From: Nymphaea colorata
Lineage: Eukaryota; Streptophyta; Magnoliopsida; Nymphaeales; Nymphaeaceae
DNA: 64,000 nucleotides
Assembly (NCBI RefSeq): GCF_008831285.2
Contig: NC_045143.1
Span: forward strand, 8,071,503 to 8,135,502
Reading direction: 5' to 3'
Both the position numbers and the translations under genes were made by a program. The notes under the pieces were generated by a model, which saw nothing but the letters and a program-made list of their open reading frames with translations, made no database searches and had not been told where the DNA came from. Positions within the stretch are counted from its first letter, which is position 1; each line of letters begins with the position of its first letter. Of the stretch, positions 1-11,343 are shown one piece after another.

Positions 1-1484
1 GGGGGGTGTGTTAGTCCCAATATTTGAACAAGTCACTGTACGGCTTGAAACAGGCTCCATGCAGCTGGTTCTCCAATTTTTGTGTGCTCTAGGAAAATAT
101 GGATTTGTTATTCTGTGCCTGACTATTCGTTATGTAGTTTATGTGGTGATCTGCTTATTATTGGAATAGTTTTGGTGCCATAACTCAAGTCAAAATTTTC
201 TGAAGTCAACCCTTCAATATAAATGAATGGTGAAGTCTTAAATATTTTTTTTTTGATAATCGAAGTAGTCAGCCCAAACATGGAATTATCGTGTCCCAAT
301 GCAAATGCATACTTGAATTTTTGGTGGAAATGGGGCTCTTGGGGTCAAACCAATTGAGTATCCCATGGAACAGAGGCACAGTCTTTCATTGGACTCCAGA
401 GAACTACTCAATATCCAAGTGTCTATCATTGACTAGCTGGAAGATTGATATGTTTGACTCTTACTAGGCCGCATGTTACATACTCTGTAGTCTGTACATA
501 TTCTCAGGTGTTTCACGCAAATCACACAACCACCTCATAATATGGCAGCAGCTTTATGAGTTTTAAGATATCTCAAAAATAGTCTAAAAAATAATCCAGG
601 TGATGGTATCATGCTCAGATCTTCTCTTACTGTTTTAGCCTATTGTGACTTAGGTCCTACAGCATGTCCCGTGTCAAGAAGTTAAGGTACACGCTATTTT
701 ATGCTTTAAAGTAAGCCTTTTATATTGTTGAAATCCAGAACAAAGTGCATGCTGTCTAGATTATGAGCAGAATCAGAAATCAAGACATGGACAAGTTGTA
801 AGACGGTTGGTCTAGACATCTAGTTAAGGAACTTCATGTGAACAATTATTCATTAGTTGACTTGTTTTATGATAATCAGACAACTATGCATATTGCTGCT
901 AATCCTGTATACCATGAAATAGTCAAATATATAGACCTGGGTTACATGTAGTTTGACAAAAGGTGCCTCAAGAACAAATTTGAACTCATTATGTTCATAT
1001 TAAGGATCAAATTTCTGATCTTTTTACTAGTGTTTTGGTTGAAATCATTTCAGCATCTGATGCCCAAACTAGGTGTATTTAAACACCTACTAGAGGAGAG
1101 TGTGAAAAGAAATTTCATGTATGTATTAGATGGTCAGCAGGCAGGTGCATGACATTGCCTTGTCTCTACCCTATTGCCTTCTCTGCCACTTACCACTTGG
1201 CACTGATGTTTCTGCTAAAGAAAGAGGTTGAGATTTTATACTGATTTTATACTGATGATAAAGCTAAACTGCAAGCATTCTGAGCTGGTAGCTGCACAAC
1301 ATGTGGTTGGCAGTCTGCATTGTATTTCCCTTCTGTTTGTAGCTTCATCGTTGTTTATAATATTCCATTTCTCTGTAAGTTGCTGCAAACATCAATGAGG
1401 TCTGTATTTAGTTCACGGAGCTCTCGGTCATGAGGTGAATGAAAAAAAATCATTTTCTACTATTTGAGTTCAGTTTCTTTCACA
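1..1484 (+). mobile_element. Ty1/copia retrotransposon, decayed 3' half (RT, RNase H, 3' LTR)
   Basis: Translated piecewise with stops and frameshifts, this stretch follows a copia polyprotein in order. Near 35-100 it reads KSLYGLKQAP then a W-F pair, the reverse transcriptase block. Near 330-390 it reads GVKPIEYPMEQ, the linker before RNase H. Near 865-935 it reads YDNQTTMHIAANPVYHE, the RNase H block. A purine-rich tract (about 1090-1100) precedes the LTR. The 5' part lies outside the window or is lost. It sits in an intron of the cereblon-like gene, in the same orientation. No intact ORF remains, so it cannot be autonomous. The family assignment is established knowledge; the limits are my inference. 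Confidence 0.85.
1101..1484 (+). repeat. Probable 3' LTR of the copia remnant
   Basis: It begins TGTGAAAAG directly after a purine-rich tract and ends CTTTCACA, so the ends form a short inverted repeat of the TG...CA type. Its length, 384 bp, suits a copia LTR. The 5' partner is not in the window, so LTR identity cannot be compared. Confidence 0.65.
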
Positions 1485-1590
1485 TGCTTGCTATTGAAGA
1501 CACATACTTCTGAAGTTGTTGAAATTGAAAGCAACCAGGTTTTCTGGTTTCTCTATGACTAATGCTGGTTATCTGTTTGCTCCTTGTTAG

Positions 1591-4500
1591 GCATTGTCCT
1601 TTTCCCAGAAACAACTATTCCTTTTAAAGTGATTCAACCCAGATTGGTCGCTGCTATAGAGAGAGCAATGAAGCAGGTTGATGCTCCTTGTGTAATTGCT
1701 GTGGTACGTTTTTTTTGCCCCTGTAATACCAATCATTTGTCTACTTAGGTTGAATTTTGTAGTTTTCTAGACAATATTTTGCATTGCACATAATTATCTA
1801 GTCAGGTGTGCCTTGTTTTGTAATAACTATATTCTGCATGATTTCCTATGCACTTTTTCTAGGTTCATTATCATCGATCACAGTCTGACGGACTCCAATT
1901 TGCATTGGTTGGGACAACTGCAGAGGTATTGAGCCTGCTTCTCTGTAAGGCTATCTTCTGTTATGGGTACAGTTTTCTTGCATTTTGAAATATTGTAGTT
2001 TGATGATTTATTAGTTTCTGCATATATCTGTGAGGTAGAGGCTTATTTTACTAACAGTTTACCACTTACTCTTTTCCAAATGAATATGTTATTCTTGTCT
2101 GAAGGTTCATCAAATTTAAGGAACTTTGTTGAAGTTTGCACGTGGATGATTTTTTCCTCCTTCAAGGTCATGCTAAAGTTTTTTATATTAGGAAACAAGT
2201 TACAGGATTTCAAGATCTTTTTGTTGGGGCTTTTTGGAAGTAGTTATTTGTTATCTGACTTTTATTGTTGATATAATCAATGTTTTGAGGTTGAACCAGT
2301 TTCTAGTTCTGGGATTTGACTAGCTCTCTTTTTTATACTTCTTACACAAAATGAAAAATATATGCTCACATGCTATAGCTGAGGTCCCAGTTGACTATTT
2401 AGTCTACTTGGTATTTGTCCCCATTAAGATTTTATTTTCTCATTTTTTGGGGAAATAACTGGTATTTATCAGTCCTTTTCATCTAAAGATTTCACCATTG
2501 TATAGTTACCTTTCTTGGTTGTGTCCTCTGTCACACGGGTACTCCTCTTAAGGAGGAGTACCCGCACGGTATGGGTATGACACGGGTACGGGTACGGGTA
2601 TGGCAGGGTACTGCGTTGACCGTACCGGGTGCGGTCAACACACCCAAGGTCATTTTTGACCTTTTTCAGACTCGGTCAATGTTGACTGAGTCCAAATTTA
2701 TCCAATTTTAATGTTAACAATTTTCACATTTTAACTTCTTAAACCATTTTAACGTTAAAATTTTCGAAACCCTCATTTTAATGTCCCACTTCCCTCTTTT
2801 TTCTTCATTTTAACTTCTATATATGTATGTGCATGTAGGGCCATATCTCCGCACCCAAGTTTTTTAAAAATGGTCCGTACCCGCACCGGCACCCGTACCC
2901 GCACCCGTACCTATGTGACATAGGTTGTGTCACACTGATGTAAGAAAAGCATCGGGTGTCTTTTGCTGCTTCTGCCTCTGTGTTGCGTTAAAATTCTGCA
3001 TCAAGTTTGATTGGTGGTTGTGGTTTATTTAAATCATCATAGATTAGGCAGTATCGTCGCTTGGAGGATGGTTCATTAAACATCATTGCCCGTGGCCAGC
3101 AAAGATTTCATGTTCTAAAAAGTTGGATTGATGCAGAAGGAGCAGTAAGTTTTCCAACTCTTTCTCCCCCCCCCTCTCTTATTCAACTTGAAGTTGCTTT
3201 ACAATCAAAATCTTGTTCAGCCTTGTGCACAGGTTGAAATTATCAAGGAAGAAGCACCACTCGGAGCCCCAAAAGATGCATTTGGAGAATTGGCCTCTAT
3301 TATTAACTTCAGAAGTGGCAGTTCACATGTGGTGCACTCAAACTCTCCTTCAAGCAGTGCTGAAAGTTCTTATGATAGTTCCCAAATTATTGACAGTGGT
3401 AATTCAAAGAAAAGGGTGATTATGCCCCAATCTCCAATCAGCTATTCGAGTGAACCTGAAAGGGCTGACGAATCGACCGGTGAAAGCAGTGATGAGTCTC
3501 ATACAGTGTGGTTCCATGGATCAGACAGACATTGTCTGATTAGTCCTGGGAGATCAGTTATGCATCCTTTAGATGGTGGACAGAGCGACTGTGGTAGCTT
3601 TGAGCTGGAGTCCAGGTTGGGTTCCACAGCTTCTGATCTACAACTCTCTCCTGGAAAATCACCTGCAAATGGCAGATGTACAACTACTCGAAGTGCCTGG
3701 GCACTAGATGAATCTAAGTGGTTATGTAGAGCTCAAAAATCTTTCTGGCCTCATTGGGTGTACCGGATGTATGATGCATTTGTTCTTGCACGAAGGGCTG
3801 CAGGTAAATATCCATGTCCATTAATAAGCTAAAGTTAAAAAAAAATAAAAAACTTGACTTGATGAGAGATCATTGTGTCAACATATGAATTGGCTAAGTA
3901 TTGCATGTTTCTTTTGCTTATGCTTGCCCCGTAAACTTGGTTCTTCCTCTTGTTCGCCTGTTTTCTTGGTTAAAATTTTGTGTGTTTCTCTATTGGCCAT
4001 GGAAGGTTGCATGCATGTTTTATTCTGCAATAAAATAATTAACAGCTGGTGACTGTTTTATGAACTTCCATGTGTGGGAAAATATTTCCATGAAACATCA
4101 ATTAATTTTTTTACTTACCATGATTTTCTTTTGCATTGTTCACACTAATACATTTTATGAAAAGCTTTCATAATGGGTAGCAATGGAATTTTTTTCAGTT
4201 GTGTTTGGTTTAACAATTCAGAATTTCTTTTGTCAGACTTGTGGAGGGAAATAATTGGGCAACCTAACATTGATGGCTTTGTAAGAAGACCTGATTTCTT
4301 GTCATTTTTTATCGCAAGCAAAATTCCTGTATCAGACAAAATAAGGCAGGAGTTACTTGAGATAGATCGCATTTCCTACAGATTTCAAAGAGAAATGCAA
4401 CTGTTGGAGTGCCTTGATCGTGTTCGCTGTAAACATTGCATGGTAATCTGAATACTGTACTAAATTTCAGACTTTGACATATCTAATCAACTGAGTTTGT

Positions 4501-6640
4501 CGTTTATTTTATTTTAGTTCTATTTCTTGTTTTCATGTCTCCCTACATTCTAATTTTATTGGATTATGAGACACTCAGTTTCTATGGTGATAATTCTTGC
4601 TTAATTTTATGATTTGTATAATCTCTTTGCAGTTTGCATGGGTTGCTATATGTCACAATTGCGGGGACATAGTCACAAATAGCGTCTTGGAGTTTTAATG
4701 GCCAAGTTTTTCTTGGGTATAAATTATAATCCGGCGAGCTTGAAAAAAAGGTGAAAAATATGGTAAATTTTTAAAAAATTTTAAAAACTAAAAATGAGGA
4801 GAAAAATAAAATAAGTGAGAAACTAATAACACAAACATCAAATGATAAGTAGATTTGCATTGCAACAAATAAAAAATAGAAAATAAAAAAAACTGTTTGA
4901 TATTACAAAACTGAAAAAAGTGAAAAAGCTGAAAATAACGCAAAAAACGCGTTTGTTTGTTTTTAACGTTTTTTTTCAAAAAAACATGTTTTTTAAAGTT
5001 TTAAACTACTAGTTAATTTATCGCGTTTTTTTCACTTTTTTTTTAGAAAAAAACACATTTTTTGTGACTATGGGGGGTGTGCTGTGGGTGCTGATGCGCC
5101 ATGTTTCAAAAAAAAAAAAATGTGTGGGGGGTGTGGCAACTGGCGGGAAATTCTATATATTATGTGTGTGTGTATATAAAATCTACAAACAAGAAAATAG
5201 GACATTTTACATGCTATGATCTATCAATGATTTAATGAAAAGGAAAGCAAATTGTTAGTTACTGCATCCAAGCCACATCCACACCAACACGACTTGGCAT
5301 GGCAACCTTTTTGAAGAGTTCATGGTACTTAGATGGGATGATCTATTTGGTGTCTGCTTTAGATTGTATGAAAAGTTTTCTGTTGTTTTATGATTCAAAC
5401 ATGAACATGTTTTGGTGGCATAAGATGTTTACCTCTTTAGGAGAAGCTTAAAATAGTGAAACTCTTTCCACTCTCTAAATATGTATATCTGTGCAAATAA
5501 TATTTTGGGATGCAGTCCTTTGATTGCATCATATTCCTTACTACTCTTGGGACTGTCTGTTTATGGATTAGTGGCAATCTGAATATTGATTTTTATGTTG
5601 CAGACTGTGATCGCAAGGCGCAGAGATATGGTTGTAATGTCCAGTGATGGACCCTTGAATGCATTTGTTAATCCGTATGGCCATGTGCATGAAATCATGA
5701 CCCTCAACAATGCAAAAGGGCTTGCACTCCTTGATGGCCCTGTTACTCAGCACAGTTGGTTTCCAGGGTATGAACTTATTTCCTTCTAATTGAAAACATG
5801 CTCATGTTTTTTACAATATTTTGAGATGTGATGCATCCCTAAACCATGGAACAGGACCTTGCACTGTCTTCTTCGGCTAAAATGCTCTTGAAAATATCTT
5901 GTTTAGTTGAACTTGGATATGCTGCCATTCAAGAAGAATATTGTTTATTATCAGTTGGTCCAGCTTGAGAATGGAAATCACTGGGCTTAAGTTCTTGGAT
6001 GGGATTTTCTGTGACTCCAGAGGAGTCATGGACACTCTTGGAAGGCTTGTCTGGCAGGGCTTTCTCAAGTGTGAGTCGTGATGAATTGTTATCTCGAGAC
6101 TAGGTTTCTGTTACCATTTAAAATAACTTCGTACATGTTTCACAAACAACCATGCCATGAGTTGTTCCACGGGCCACCGTTGTAGGCTTAAATCTTCTCA
6201 GGATGGTTTACTAGGTTGCTGAACAGTGAAGAAGCAGCGTCTTAACACTTGTCATATTATGTGGTAGCTTGCGGAATGTGCCATTTGTGCCTTGTCTGGC
6301 AACCTTATATTTGTCGTTTTTTCTGAACAAGCCCACCCTTTGTTTATATTTTAAAATCTAGATCACAGGAGGTCTCACATCCTATGCTATATTCTTTACT
6401 GAGCTGGCGTTGTTATTTTATGCCAGTTCTTAATCTGGTTTTTGCCTTTCCTTTTCTTTTCCATGTATTTTAGTGTGCAAAAAAACTGATTACTGCTTTT
6501 TCAGATATGCCTGGACCATTGCCAACTGTGCTACCTGCGATTCTAATATGGGTTGGCTATTCACTGCAACAAACAAGAGGTTGCAGCCAAGATCTTTCTG
6601 GGGCATAAGGAGCTTGCAAGTTTCTGATGATCTGCAATAA
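1591..6640 (+). CDS. CRBN: Cereblon-like protein (LON substrate-binding plus CULT domain), 3' part of gene
   Basis: Plant homologue of cereblon, the substrate receptor of CUL4-DDB1 E3 ligases. Seven exons are in the window: 1591-1703, 1863-1925, 3043-3144, 3221-3803, 4237-4442, 5604-5767 and 6505-6640. All have GT donors, AG acceptors and consistent phases, giving 454 codons plus stop. Exons 1-4 encode the end of the LON-N domain (FPETTIPFKV; LVGTTAE; RGQQRF) and a Ser-rich insert. Exons 5-7 encode the CULT domain: zinc Cys pairs CKHC (4428-4439) and CATC (6527-6538), and the three pocket tryptophans (5757, 6512, 6554). Roughly 100 N-terminal residues lie upstream of the window, judging by family length. 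No frame damage is seen. The link to CRL4 is family knowledge; drug or degron binding by the plant protein is inference. Confidence 0.93.
2526..2923. mobile_element. Miniature inverted-repeat element (hAT-like), family GTCAC-1, intronic
   Basis: The 398-bp element has ends CTCTGTCACA and TGTGACATAG (inverted, one mismatch). It is flanked by the direct repeat GTTGTGTC at 2518-2525 and 2924-2931 (9 bp if the preceding G is counted). The subterminal regions are runs of ACGGGT/ACCCGT-type motifs, arranged as inverted repeats. An 8-bp duplication suits hAT elements; a 9-bp one would suit Mutator-like elements. It lies in the cereblon-like intron between 1925 and 3043. A related element is at 42911-43521. 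Confidence 0.75.
4668..5072. mobile_element. Miniature inverted-repeat element, family CATAGTCACAAA, intronic
   Basis: Ends are CATAGTCACAAA and TTTGTGACTATG, a perfect 12-bp inverted repeat. The interior is very AT-rich and shares long near-identical stretches (for example AATAAGTGAGAAACTAATAA) with the element at 25323-25697. It is in the intron between 4442 and 5604 of the cereblon-like gene. I see no clean target duplication here, unlike in the second copy. Confidence 0.75.
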
Positions 6641-6641
6641 A
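6636..6641 (+). promoter_or_regulatory. Polyadenylation-like AATAAA overlapping the stop codon
   Basis: AATAAA begins two bases before the TAA stop of the cereblon-like gene. Plant polyadenylation signals are loose, and the real site may lie further downstream in the following T-rich stretch. The signal is seen; its use is inference. Confidence 0.3.
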
Positions 6642-8414
6642 AGCTCTTTGTATATGCAAATATCTCATCGCAGCCTTTGTACAGTACGGAAGAAGGTAGG
6701 ATTCAATTTTATGGCGATGAAGAGAGAGAGAGAGAGGGTTTGTGTTGTACTATATTGAGTATGTTGCCTTCACCTTGTTTCAATATCTTACGTCTCAATC
6801 TTAAAAAATATATTTTCTGTGGATGAAGTTCTCTGAATGGTTTTACCTCATCCCAGCTGCTCTGGCTCTTAGCCGCTTCAAATTTCACCCCTTATAAGAT
6901 ACAATTATATATTTATTTTTTGGGTCGTCCATCTGAAGTTGCATTTACTGTTTTACCTACAGTTGGGATAAAAAAGGAGCAATTTAAGGGGACATTTAAT
7001 ATCTTCAGGAGAGATAAAGGTTCATGGTGTCTTAGAGTTACGTAGAGTTGGATTATATGGAATTTATCTCGGTTTGCTATTAAATTTTTGCAGTAGGTAA
7101 GTAATTTAATATATATTTGGTATGTGTTAGGTGGTCTCATGTAAATTGCCTTCACTTGCTGCCTAGTTTGGTTTGAGTGGATCATGAGCAGCTTTTTACT
7201 GATTCTGAGATCTTTTTGCAAGGGGATGTAAACGGGTTAGATCCAGGCCTTACGGAGTTCAAAAACCTGATTGGATCTGATTTATTTGGATTAGACTTCA
7301 CTCTTGGATTTGATTTTAGTTTGAAATTATATATGGACGTTCAATGTTTCAAAGCTTTTTAAAATTAATTTTCAATTATTCCCATTTTATCAGACCAATA
7401 AAACGATTAAGGGCGAACTTGAAGCCACTGGGTTTGCATAATTGCTGCCTGGAATTGGATAAGACCAACAAGATCTGTCATACATTGAGACGCTGGCACA
7501 CTTCCTTCCTTTTTGCAGTGTGTCACACACCAAAAGCGAGAAGGGAAGAAAGTGAAGCACAATTATCCACCATGTGATGGTCACTTATGTTGCAGTAATG
7601 ATATTTCGGTTGCGATCAGAGCGGATACAGTCTAGTAGAGTAAGAGTAATTCCGAAGAAGAAGAAACCATTCTACGTGGAGTGTCTTTCAGTAGAGGGAC
7701 ACATACGGTTAGGGTGCGCAGATGTCAAGCTATTGGAATAAATGTTCTGATGAGTAGAAGAGCTTAAAGCATAGGCATGCCTTTGCAGACTTAAACAGCT
7801 ATGTTCTTCTTCTTTAGGCTATGGCTTTACAGTCCTAATACTGAGCCTAGGACCGACTCAGTTTTGGGTCTAACGACTTCTTGAACCTCGAACTTAATTA
7901 ACCTTATAATTATAATATAATATAACTATAAGGGGTAGTCTGCTGGTGAGACAGTGGCCTTGCCGGCCAAATTCGCGGTTGATATTATAACTATTAGGAC
8001 GTAGCAACTAATAAGCAAAAGTTGATTATAAAAGTCATGCATCCATTGACGACAGTGCAAGCGTGGGATGTACTGTATTACGGGTCCAAATGCAGCCTCC
8101 ACGAGTGCCTTTTTTATCAACTCCCTATCAGATCTGATGATGGAAAATGTATTACGGGTCCAGATTTAGTCAACTTGTTCGGATGTGAATCTTGCATTTA
8201 TGCAGTTGACATCTTCAAATTATTCACGACAACAAAAGAAAGCAGCCCACATGAGCAATGTGGCTTTTCTTTTTCTTTCTCTGTTTATTTAACAGAGAGA
8301 GCCCGGGTGGTGGCTAATGCAAGTGACCTCAGATTTCACGCGTACCAAGTGGGACATCATTCTCACTGCCACTTTCTGTGGTCTTCACTTCGAGCTAATC
8401 TGCCTTTTCATGAG
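6642..8414. other. 3' flank and intergenic DNA, no gene recognised
   Basis: This holds the likely 3' UTR of the cereblon-like gene, a short GA run near 6722-6737 and AT-rich DNA. Open frames of 60-130 codons occur on both strands but show no family motif, no splice partners and no upstream promoter signs. I read nothing functional here. Confidence 0.5.
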
Positions 8415-8637
8415 CCATCGTGACAACAGAGTAGATACTTATCTCTTTCCCTTTTTATCAATGTACCGGAAAGCTTTTCAAGCCCCCCACAGTAAAGAGC
8501 TGAGTGATTTGAAAGAGTTTTCTGCCGAACCATCGTGACAACAGAGTAGATACTTATCTCTTCCCCTTTTTATCAATGTACCAGAAAGCTTTTCAAGCCC
8601 CCCACAGTAAAGAGCTGAGTGATTTGAAAGAGTTTGC
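8415..8637. repeat. Tandem duplication, 115-bp unit, two copies
   Basis: The block starting CCATCGTGACAACAGAG at 8415 repeats at 8530 with few differences and runs to about 8637. Both copies contain AAGCTTTTCAAGCCCCCCAC. No coding family is recognised. A (CA)n run follows at about 8655-8690. Confidence 0.85.
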
Positions 8638-8690
8638 AGGAAATTTAGGGCGCACGCACACACACACACACATACATGCTCACACACACA

Positions 8691-10218
8691 GACATGACGG
8701 CTTCCATGTACTGAAGATGAAAATCTCTACCGACGGTTATTGGGCACACATGCATGCGGTCGACCATTGCCCATGAGTTCTAACATGCAGCCGACGCCAC
8801 TCTCCGTCCGTCCACGATTTGCATCGAATATGAAGGTGTTCCATGATCAGCGGCTGCTTTCCCTCCCCAACCACAGGAGTCGTCGGCTGCACTTTGCCCT
8901 CTACTCCCAACGCCTTGCGTTCAGTCGGGTTTCTCACGCTTGGTGTAGTGCACCATGCCATTTCAATCACGAATAATAATCTGTCATATTCATCTTTTGC
9001 TTTTCTGTTTCCGAAAGTTTGTGGATCGGGTGGATAAATTTGACAAAATTTCAAGGTTCACGGAATCTTCAAGGTTTTGATCTGGTTTTCAACGATTGAA
9101 GACGAGATTTCGCGCTTCGGACCACGCCCAAGACATCGGCATAGCCAAATTCAATTTGGGTCGTCTTCCTTTATGTATCCAATTCTTTACTTATGATCGA
9201 ATATCTTTCAGCGTGATAAGTTTGTAAATTATGGGAAAGCTTCATAGATTATTTCCAGAGGGTTTCAAAACTAAGAGCTCCATAACCTGATTCCTAATCT
9301 TTGAAAAGAAAAAGTAAAAGTTAAGATGATATTCCACGACTAAAAATATCTATGGTCCAAAAAGGAAAAAGAAGATAGACACTCTTCTTCATTCGGGATA
9401 CAACTTAGCAACTCTAAAGTTGCGTTTGATAACCACGAATCTTAGATCCAATACTCCATAAAAAGGTGTGTTCTGCGGATCTAAGATCCACAGAGAAACA
9501 ATCACAACCTATGAAAAAAGCCCACATAATGCAGGAAAAAGGAGGTCAAGTCCTAACAAAAGGGGAAAAATGTAAAAGTGCCGCACTTGCCGCCGGTGCA
9601 GATTGCGTTGATCACAGATTTGTTGAGATCATGCATGAACTGAAAAAGGTAGATTCTTTTGCATGGGTGGAGGGTGATGCTTGACAAGTAGATGCCTCCG
9701 ATGGTTGGGGCTTGCTTTAGGATCTGTGCCACCATTTGCAATTTAGGAGAGTAGTATCCAAAAGAATCAAAATCAGCCTACTTGACCAACTATGCTATGC
9801 TCCATGTCACTAGATTTTTCTTCATGAATGAAAATTGACTCTTTTTGTCTTTGATGATAAGCACTTTCGCAAGCAAGTTTCTTTCATTCTTTCTTTCTTT
9901 CTTTCTTTAGAGAGAGAGAGAGAGAGATCTTGATCATGCTACTGGGTGGCCTTTCCTCCCCCCACACCTTCCCCTCTTCCCTCTCCCCAAGGCAGCTTTT
10001 TCTATTTTCTTCTTCACCTTTAGCCAGCAGTAGTGGTTGGTAATTTATCTGGCGGTATTGGCTCATTTGGTGTTGGTGACAGGTTTAGGAATAACACTAA
10101 TCGTATGTTTAGGAACATAGCAATGAGTGTTGCATCAGTTGGATGTAGTGCGAAGTTAGATGACCACCTTGCTCTTAGCATTCTTCGCATTGGCGACAGA
10201 GGTGTCCGCCTTGTCAGT

Positions 10219-10257
<39 letters not shown>

Positions 10258-10684
10258 TTGCAGGATTATGTGGAAGGGAATGGAGAGTTTGGCGGCAAAC
10301 CACCCAAAAGCACTGGGAAAAGGGTAATAAGAACAAAAATGAAATGCCTTCAAGATCTAAGTTAATAAAAAAAATGAAAAAAAACTTCTGGTGGATAATG
10401 TGCTTATTTATGGTTGTGTATTTTACTGTTGTTGGCTTTAATAAACCCGACGTACGTTTTCCGTCGGGAATAAACATTTTGAAGACGAAACTAGTTAATG
10501 GACCACGCACCTAAACTTATCATATTCCCTAAATACTTGACGTCTTCGTTTGCGTAGTCTTATCCAATTTTTTTCTTTTCTCCAAGTTTATGAGCCGACT
10601 GTTAGACTTATTTACGGTCAAAATCTCTAATTTGTTGATATATTACCTTACACATTTTGCCGACTTTTTTTAATTGGTGACAGT
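8691..10684. other. Intergenic DNA without a recognised gene
   Basis: Open frames up to about 105 codons overlap on both strands (8737-9054, 9466-9741, 9884-10257), with no motif I recognise. The frame at 10033-10257 ends in a (CT)n-encoded LSLSLS tail and looks accidental. Simple repeats: CTTT near 9884-9908 and (CT)n at 10224-10254. Confidence 0.45.
10224..10254. repeat. (CT)n microsatellite
   Basis: An uninterrupted CT run of about 31 bases. Confidence 0.95.
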
Positions 10685-11337
10685 TAGGCTTGGGCATCGG
10701 GCCGGGCCACCATTGGGTACCCGGTCTGGTCGGGCCAGGTTCGGGCTGGAAAAACCAGGTCCCAGGCTGGGCTCGGGCCAGATGGTGCAGCCCGAGTCGG
10801 CCCGGCCCGGCCCAATCCGCCCCGTTAACTCACAGACTCCATCTGTGTTGAGTTACCTCCGTGAAACCCTAGTAGCGCGGATGGCCGTGACGTGGTCCTC
10901 GTTGCCTCGGCTCTCCTACTTCTGCTCGATGGAAAAGATGATGCGCCACGAGGCCCTTCGTGCCCCGATGACATTCTTGTAGGCGGCGGAGAGGAGGTTA
11001 CGCTCCTCCACAGTGACCTCCCCCTCCATGCTCGCCGTCACCTTCTCCATGAACTCCACCATCTCCTCGTAGCGCTCGGCATGCTCTGCAAGTTTCGCCA
11101 TGTAGACATATTCCTCTCGAGGCCCAGATGACGCTATCTCTTCTCTTCCCTCTCTCTCTCTCTCCCCCCCCCCACTTTCTCTGCTACAAAAGGACTCGGA
11201 AGAAGGGGAAGCAGGCGAAGAAAAGGGAAATAACCAGGAGGCATCAGGTCGGGCAGGGCCAAGGCCGGGACCCGAGATATCAGGCTGGGCCCGGGCTTCG
11301 GGTCCGACGGGCCGACCCGGCCCTATGCCCACCCCTA
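10685..11337. mobile_element. hAT-like non-autonomous element carrying a captured gene fragment
   Basis: The left end TAGGCTTGGGCATCGGGCC and the inverted right end TAGGGGTGGGCATAGGGCC match over most positions. The element is bounded by a perfect 8-bp direct repeat GTGACAGT at 10677-10684 and 11338-11345, as expected for hAT transposition. Both subterminal parts are full of CGGGCC-type repeats. The 653-bp element encodes no transposase. Its middle holds part of a 14-3-3 gene in antisense to the plus strand. A related single end is at about 22496-22555. Confidence 0.85.
10857..11130 (-). pseudogene. 14-3-3 protein gene fragment (N-terminal exon) inside the hAT-like element
   Basis: On the minus strand the frame from about 11124 reads [20 protein letters not shown], then [30 protein letters not shown] and SIEQK. 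These are the diagnostic first helices of plant 14-3-3 proteins (phosphopeptide-binding adaptors). The usual Glu codon after SIEQK has become a TAG stop at 10916-10918; beyond it ESRGNEDHV is still readable. The match then degrades, and a GGTAACT sequence at about 10857 could be an old exon end. The usual start Met is not evident. The fragment includes a GA/CT-rich stretch upstream, possibly the donor's 5' UTR. Read as exon capture by the element; no protein product is expected. Confidence 0.88.
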
Positions 11338-11343
11338 GTGACA

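Noticed and set aside
4632-4690. CAG followed by an open TTTGCATGGGTTGC stretch as an extra cereblon exon
   Set aside because: The exon ending at 4442 (CKHCM) joins the one at 5604 (TVIARRRD) in the expected family order, leaving no room for another exon; the stretch runs into the miniature element.
10033-10257. Plus-strand frame with a GNLSGGIGSFGVGDRF-like start
   Set aside because: No family match that I know; the C-terminus is encoded by a CT microsatellite and no exon partners are visible.
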